DNA of 64,000 nucleotides, from positions 2,790,001-2,854,000 of the forward strand of contig CM022371.1 of assembly GCA_011800155.1 (NCBI GenBank), read 5' to 3'. The DNA comes from Flammulina velutipes (taxonomy: Eukaryota > Basidiomycota > Agaricomycetes > Agaricales > Physalacriaceae). A program made the translations under genes and the position numbers. This document shows positions 61,118 through 64,000 of the stretch, one piece after another. Within the stretch, counting starts at the first letter, position 1; each line of letters starts with the position of its first letter. Under the pieces are notes generated by a model. It was not told where the DNA came from, made no database searches, and was given only the letters and a program-made list of their open reading frames with translations.

Positions 61118-62690
61118 TCAGAGAAACGACAGTGAGATCCTCCTGCATTCCTCTAGTAATAGTATGTCATTCTGACACATACTCCATTCCACACCTAGCC
61201 CTTTATCCTGTAATTCCTGCAGATAAAGCGAAAGTGTTAAGGTCGCGTAATCCAGCATCACGCCTTCGACTGGACGATCGTCTCTCTCTAATCTCAACCT
61301 CTTCAACGCACTTCCTCCCGGCACATCCCAACGAGAACGCAGCATTTCCTCAAGACGATGACCGATGAACAGTAAGTCCTCCCTAGTATTGGTCTCAATC
61401 TCCAGTGCAGCGAAGTGAGGAAATATAGGTTGGGCGTTTCCGCGGATAGTGAGCGCCGCAAGTTGAAGGACGGGTATGGTATCGGTAGAAACGTTGATTG
61501 CGAGGTAAATCCTTACGTGCGTGAGCGTAACCCCGCAATCCCGGAATATTTCCATGAGTCTCCGTTGAAGCCACCAATGTCCAGGAAACGGATGGGGCTC
61601 GACGAACGCTGGATGAGGGATTCAAGAATGGCGTACACGTCGCGGTCAGACGTGTTACAGCTGTTCGGATGCGTGGGTCGCCAATCATCGAGCGTAGGTA
61701 TTGCGAATTCCTCAAGGGAGGGAAAAGTCAGGACGTCGAAGATGGGAGAAATTGAACATTCGCTGAGATGAAGGGTTCGGATGGTGTTGTGGATGAGGAG
61801 AGCAAGGGATGTAGCAGTGTTGCCCGAGTCCTTGGATCCAATGTGGGTAGCAGAAAGGGACGTTAGATTGGTTGCCTTGCTAAGGAAGTCGTAGAACGAA
61901 GTGGACTTTTCGAAAGGCCTTCGAATGTGGTTAGGTGCTCCCATTGCGATACGAAGTTGGCAATCGTGATGGTAGTTTTGAGGACTCGTAGATTCGGGAC
62001 ATGAATGGGTGTCATCGCTCCGTGTAGAAATTTCCCCTTGAACATGAGAGTCAGGGACTCTAATGTCTTGAGGTGGCGGTTCATGAGCCTGGCATCTATA
62101 TCCAAGGGAGGTGGAAGGAGTTTCGGGTTGCTTTCATATAGGGATCGACCCACACATTCAAAGGAGCGCCATCTGGATGCGTGACTGGACAGAAGCTGCA
62201 GTACTCGGTCGATGTATTGAACACATTGGTCTTGATCGGGCGAGATAACGTTGAAGTCAACGACGATATCCAACGGATGTGGATGGGATAAAACAAGACA
62301 CAGTTCGATGGACTGTTTCTTGACAAAGGGTTTCGCGATCCAGTTATTCTTGGACCTGCCCTGTGAATTATATCTCTTGAGAAATGAAGCCTGACAATAT
62401 GGATAGTGGACCAGAGGGAGGGGGAGGACCGCGATAGAGAACGCCAGTGGCGACAGACGTGTCCGATGACGAACCTGTCCGACTGAATTCGCACTGACGC
62501 GTCGCTTGCAAAGAGGAAGATACGAAGGAGGATTTCACGAGGAAGACGACGAATGGGAGAGAGCAAGGCGTTGCAGCATTTGAGTTGCGCCTTTTTGCGC
62601 GAGAGCTCCTCTTGCAAATCTACAATTTGACGCAGTAGGGACTCTTGGAGAGAACGAAAGGAGGGAATAGATGTTGGAGACGTGTGTCCT
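61118..62690 (-). pseudogene. F-box-like/LRR gene with multiple frameshifts
   Basis: Family features appear in order but in changing frames. A coiled-coil start (RSLQESLLRQIVDLQEELSR) and F-box-like motif (SPIRRLPREILLRIFLFASD, HVCRHWRSLSRSSPSLWSTI) lie in one frame. KNNWIAKPFVKKQSIELCLV and then PLDIVVDFNVIS are in a second. PFEKSTSFYDFLSKATNLTS and LEEFAIPTLDDW are in a third, and RLMEIFRDCGVTLTHVRIYL to the end is in another. The frame shifts fall near 62390, 61920 and 61560. No ATG precedes the coiled coil in frame without a splice. At least three shifts without splice signals argue for a decayed gene rather than an intron-rich one. Confidence 0.65.
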
Positions 62691-62913
62691 GTTCATACAG
62701 CTCCACCTCAGTAAAATCCGGCATGGGTTTAGTGATGGGAAGTGGCAAGTCATATTATGTAGGAGTTCTCAAATTGAACCAGACCTTGGAATTAAAAAAC
62801 CTCTACACATATGCCCTACTCATAAAGCTATGGTACAGAGTACAAACGCACGAAAACGAAGATAAGTCAAGCAAAGCAAGTTCAAATTAGTAAGTCCCTC
62901 TCTCGTATAACTA

Positions 62914-64000
62914 TCAACCCGTGTCCCCATCCTTCGCGCCCGTTTCTGAAGGTGCAGGATCGGGTGGCAACGACGCCCATGGAACGCCCCCCATAAGCGA
63001 TCCAATCTTCACCTTGAACTTCTTCGTAGGCGGGTCGTCTCCAGGCTTCGTCCGAATGGGTATAGACCCACTCAACGTCTTCTGCCCACCAAGATCCTGC
63101 TTCTTGGACCGCGTCAGCCGCTCCAGCAATTCGTCGTCGTCGTCCTCTGAACGGCGTCGCTTCTCGCCTGGACGCATTGGGCCCATGCTAGTAGCAGAAG
63201 TCATCATTCCAGGCGCTGGAGATACAGGCCGGGAAGTCGGCGCGTCTCGTACAAGGGCTTCTAATAAACGGTCCTCGTCATCCTCCTCCTCGTCTGGCGG
63301 AACCTTTTGTTGAACACTCGGCGATGGAGAATTAGAAGAGCGTTCTAAAGGCTTCGGCCCTATCACGTCGTCACCCTCAGGTTCGTCGTCATCGTAGTCG
63401 ACAAGGGGACTAGACGGCGTGATAGGTTTGGAGGGCTTGAACCCGGTGAACGTAGGCGGTGTCAGTCCGCTTAGCATTGATACATTCCGCGGGGCACCAC
63501 GAACAGGGGGACGACGTTTGCGCTTGACGCCATTGACGTTGCGAGACCAAGACTGGATGCTAATCGAAGGCAGGACGTCGTCGTCATCGTCCGCGTTAAA
63601 GTAGCTCTCCTCATCCGCATCCAGTGCGCGCTGCCATCCGCGGCGATCGAGTCTAGTAGAAACAATCAATGAAAGCTAAATCTTCGCAAAGAAAAGAACT
63701 TACTTTTCGACCTTGACTTCCGTTTGTGATGGTGGTGGTTCATTATTCCTTTCGTATCGTTGAATAAAGTATTGGAATCTGGTGGAGCCGAGGGGAGTTT
63801 TGCACAGAGCCTTGATTTCGGCCTCGTGTTTGGTCATGCAGAACTTGATCATGTCCCTCATGTTCTCCTGTAGACGAAGTTAGTGTGGGATGGATATGTA
63901 ATCAACTCCACGAACCCGTAGCATCTGCTGGAAGTAGTCTTGACACGAACAGCTCAGAAGGTTATCTCGTCGAGACTCCCGCAGCGTCAAGTCCAAGATA
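62914..64000 (-). CDS. PP4 regulatory subunit 3 (Psy2/SMEK-like), C-terminal part
   Basis: The 5' end lies beyond the right edge of the window. The visible exons begin LTLRESRRDNLLSCSCQDYF, continue MLRENMRDMIKFCMTKHEAE, then STRFQYFIQRYERNNEPPPS, which matches the end of the armadillo-like (SMEK) domain. After an intron (about 63651-63702), DRRGWQRALDADEESYFNAD leads into a disordered acidic tail with a Lys/Arg cluster (KRRRSEDDDD) and basic KKFKVKIG near the end. Psy2/PP4R3 targets protein phosphatase 4 (Pph3 with Psy4) to substrates such as phosphorylated gamma-H2A and Rad53 in the DNA-damage response. The N-terminal EVH1-like domain that binds FxxP motifs should lie outside the window. 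Confidence 0.85.

Overview
The window is nuclear DNA of a filamentous basidiomycete, most likely a mushroom-forming Agaricomycete. Genes are densely packed on both strands and interrupted by many short introns (about 41-60 nt, mostly GT-AG). They include families typical of such fungi: F-box-like/LRR proteins, an OPT oligopeptide transporter, an SC15-like secreted protein, a fungal caleosin and single-pass membrane proteins with PPxY tails. I see no rRNA, CRISPR array, plasmid, phage or intact transposon.

Layout, left to right. 1-12 kb: the 3' part of a KDM5/JARID1 histone demethylase, a tRNA-Arg(UCU), a CorA/Mnr2-type Mg2+ transporter (-), a mannose-6-phosphate-receptor-like MRH protein (+) and an OPT transporter (+). 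12.8-20.3 kb: an Itc1/ACF1-type chromatin-remodelling subunit, an intact F-box-like/LRR gene (-), NAD-dependent methylene-THF dehydrogenase MTD1 (+) and the sphingolipid regulator ORM (-). 20.4-30.1 kb: a Virilizer-like m6A-writer scaffold (+), the ERMES subunit MDM34 (-), a small SC15-like secreted protein (-) and the ribosome-biogenesis factor TSR4/PDCD2 (+). 30.2-32.5 kb: a caleosin with a glycine-repeat N-terminus, divergent from a small gene made of the same kind of glycine repeat. 32.9-41 kb: a Barentsz/CASC3-like EJC protein (-), a soluble epoxide hydrolase (-), SEC13 (-) and mitochondrial EF-G MEF1 (+). 41.2-47.1 kb: a frameshifted F-box pseudogene and an unrecognised gene with apparent seven-helix topology, a very long third loop and a very long tail (-). 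48.1-55.1 kb: two tandem duplications, one of a type I membrane protein with a PPxY tail and one of acyl-protein thioesterase 1, with TRM10 (-) between them. 55.7-64 kb: a small tail-anchored protein, a Whi3/Scw1-type RNA-binding protein (+), a second decayed F-box gene (-) and the C-terminal half of PP4 regulatory subunit 3/Psy2 (-).

Most genes are unrelated housekeeping functions. What links neighbours is short divergent promoters (ORM/VIR 104 bp, TRM10/APT1 114 bp, CorA/MRH 121 bp, SEC13/MEF1 129 bp) and local duplication. The parts that look least described are the caleosin plus glycine-repeat pair, the seven-helix gene, the duplicated PPxY membrane-protein pair and a Virilizer homologue in a fungus.

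Exon-intron structures were inferred by eye from splice signals and reading-frame continuity. Family assignments rest on remembered family features, not on searches.
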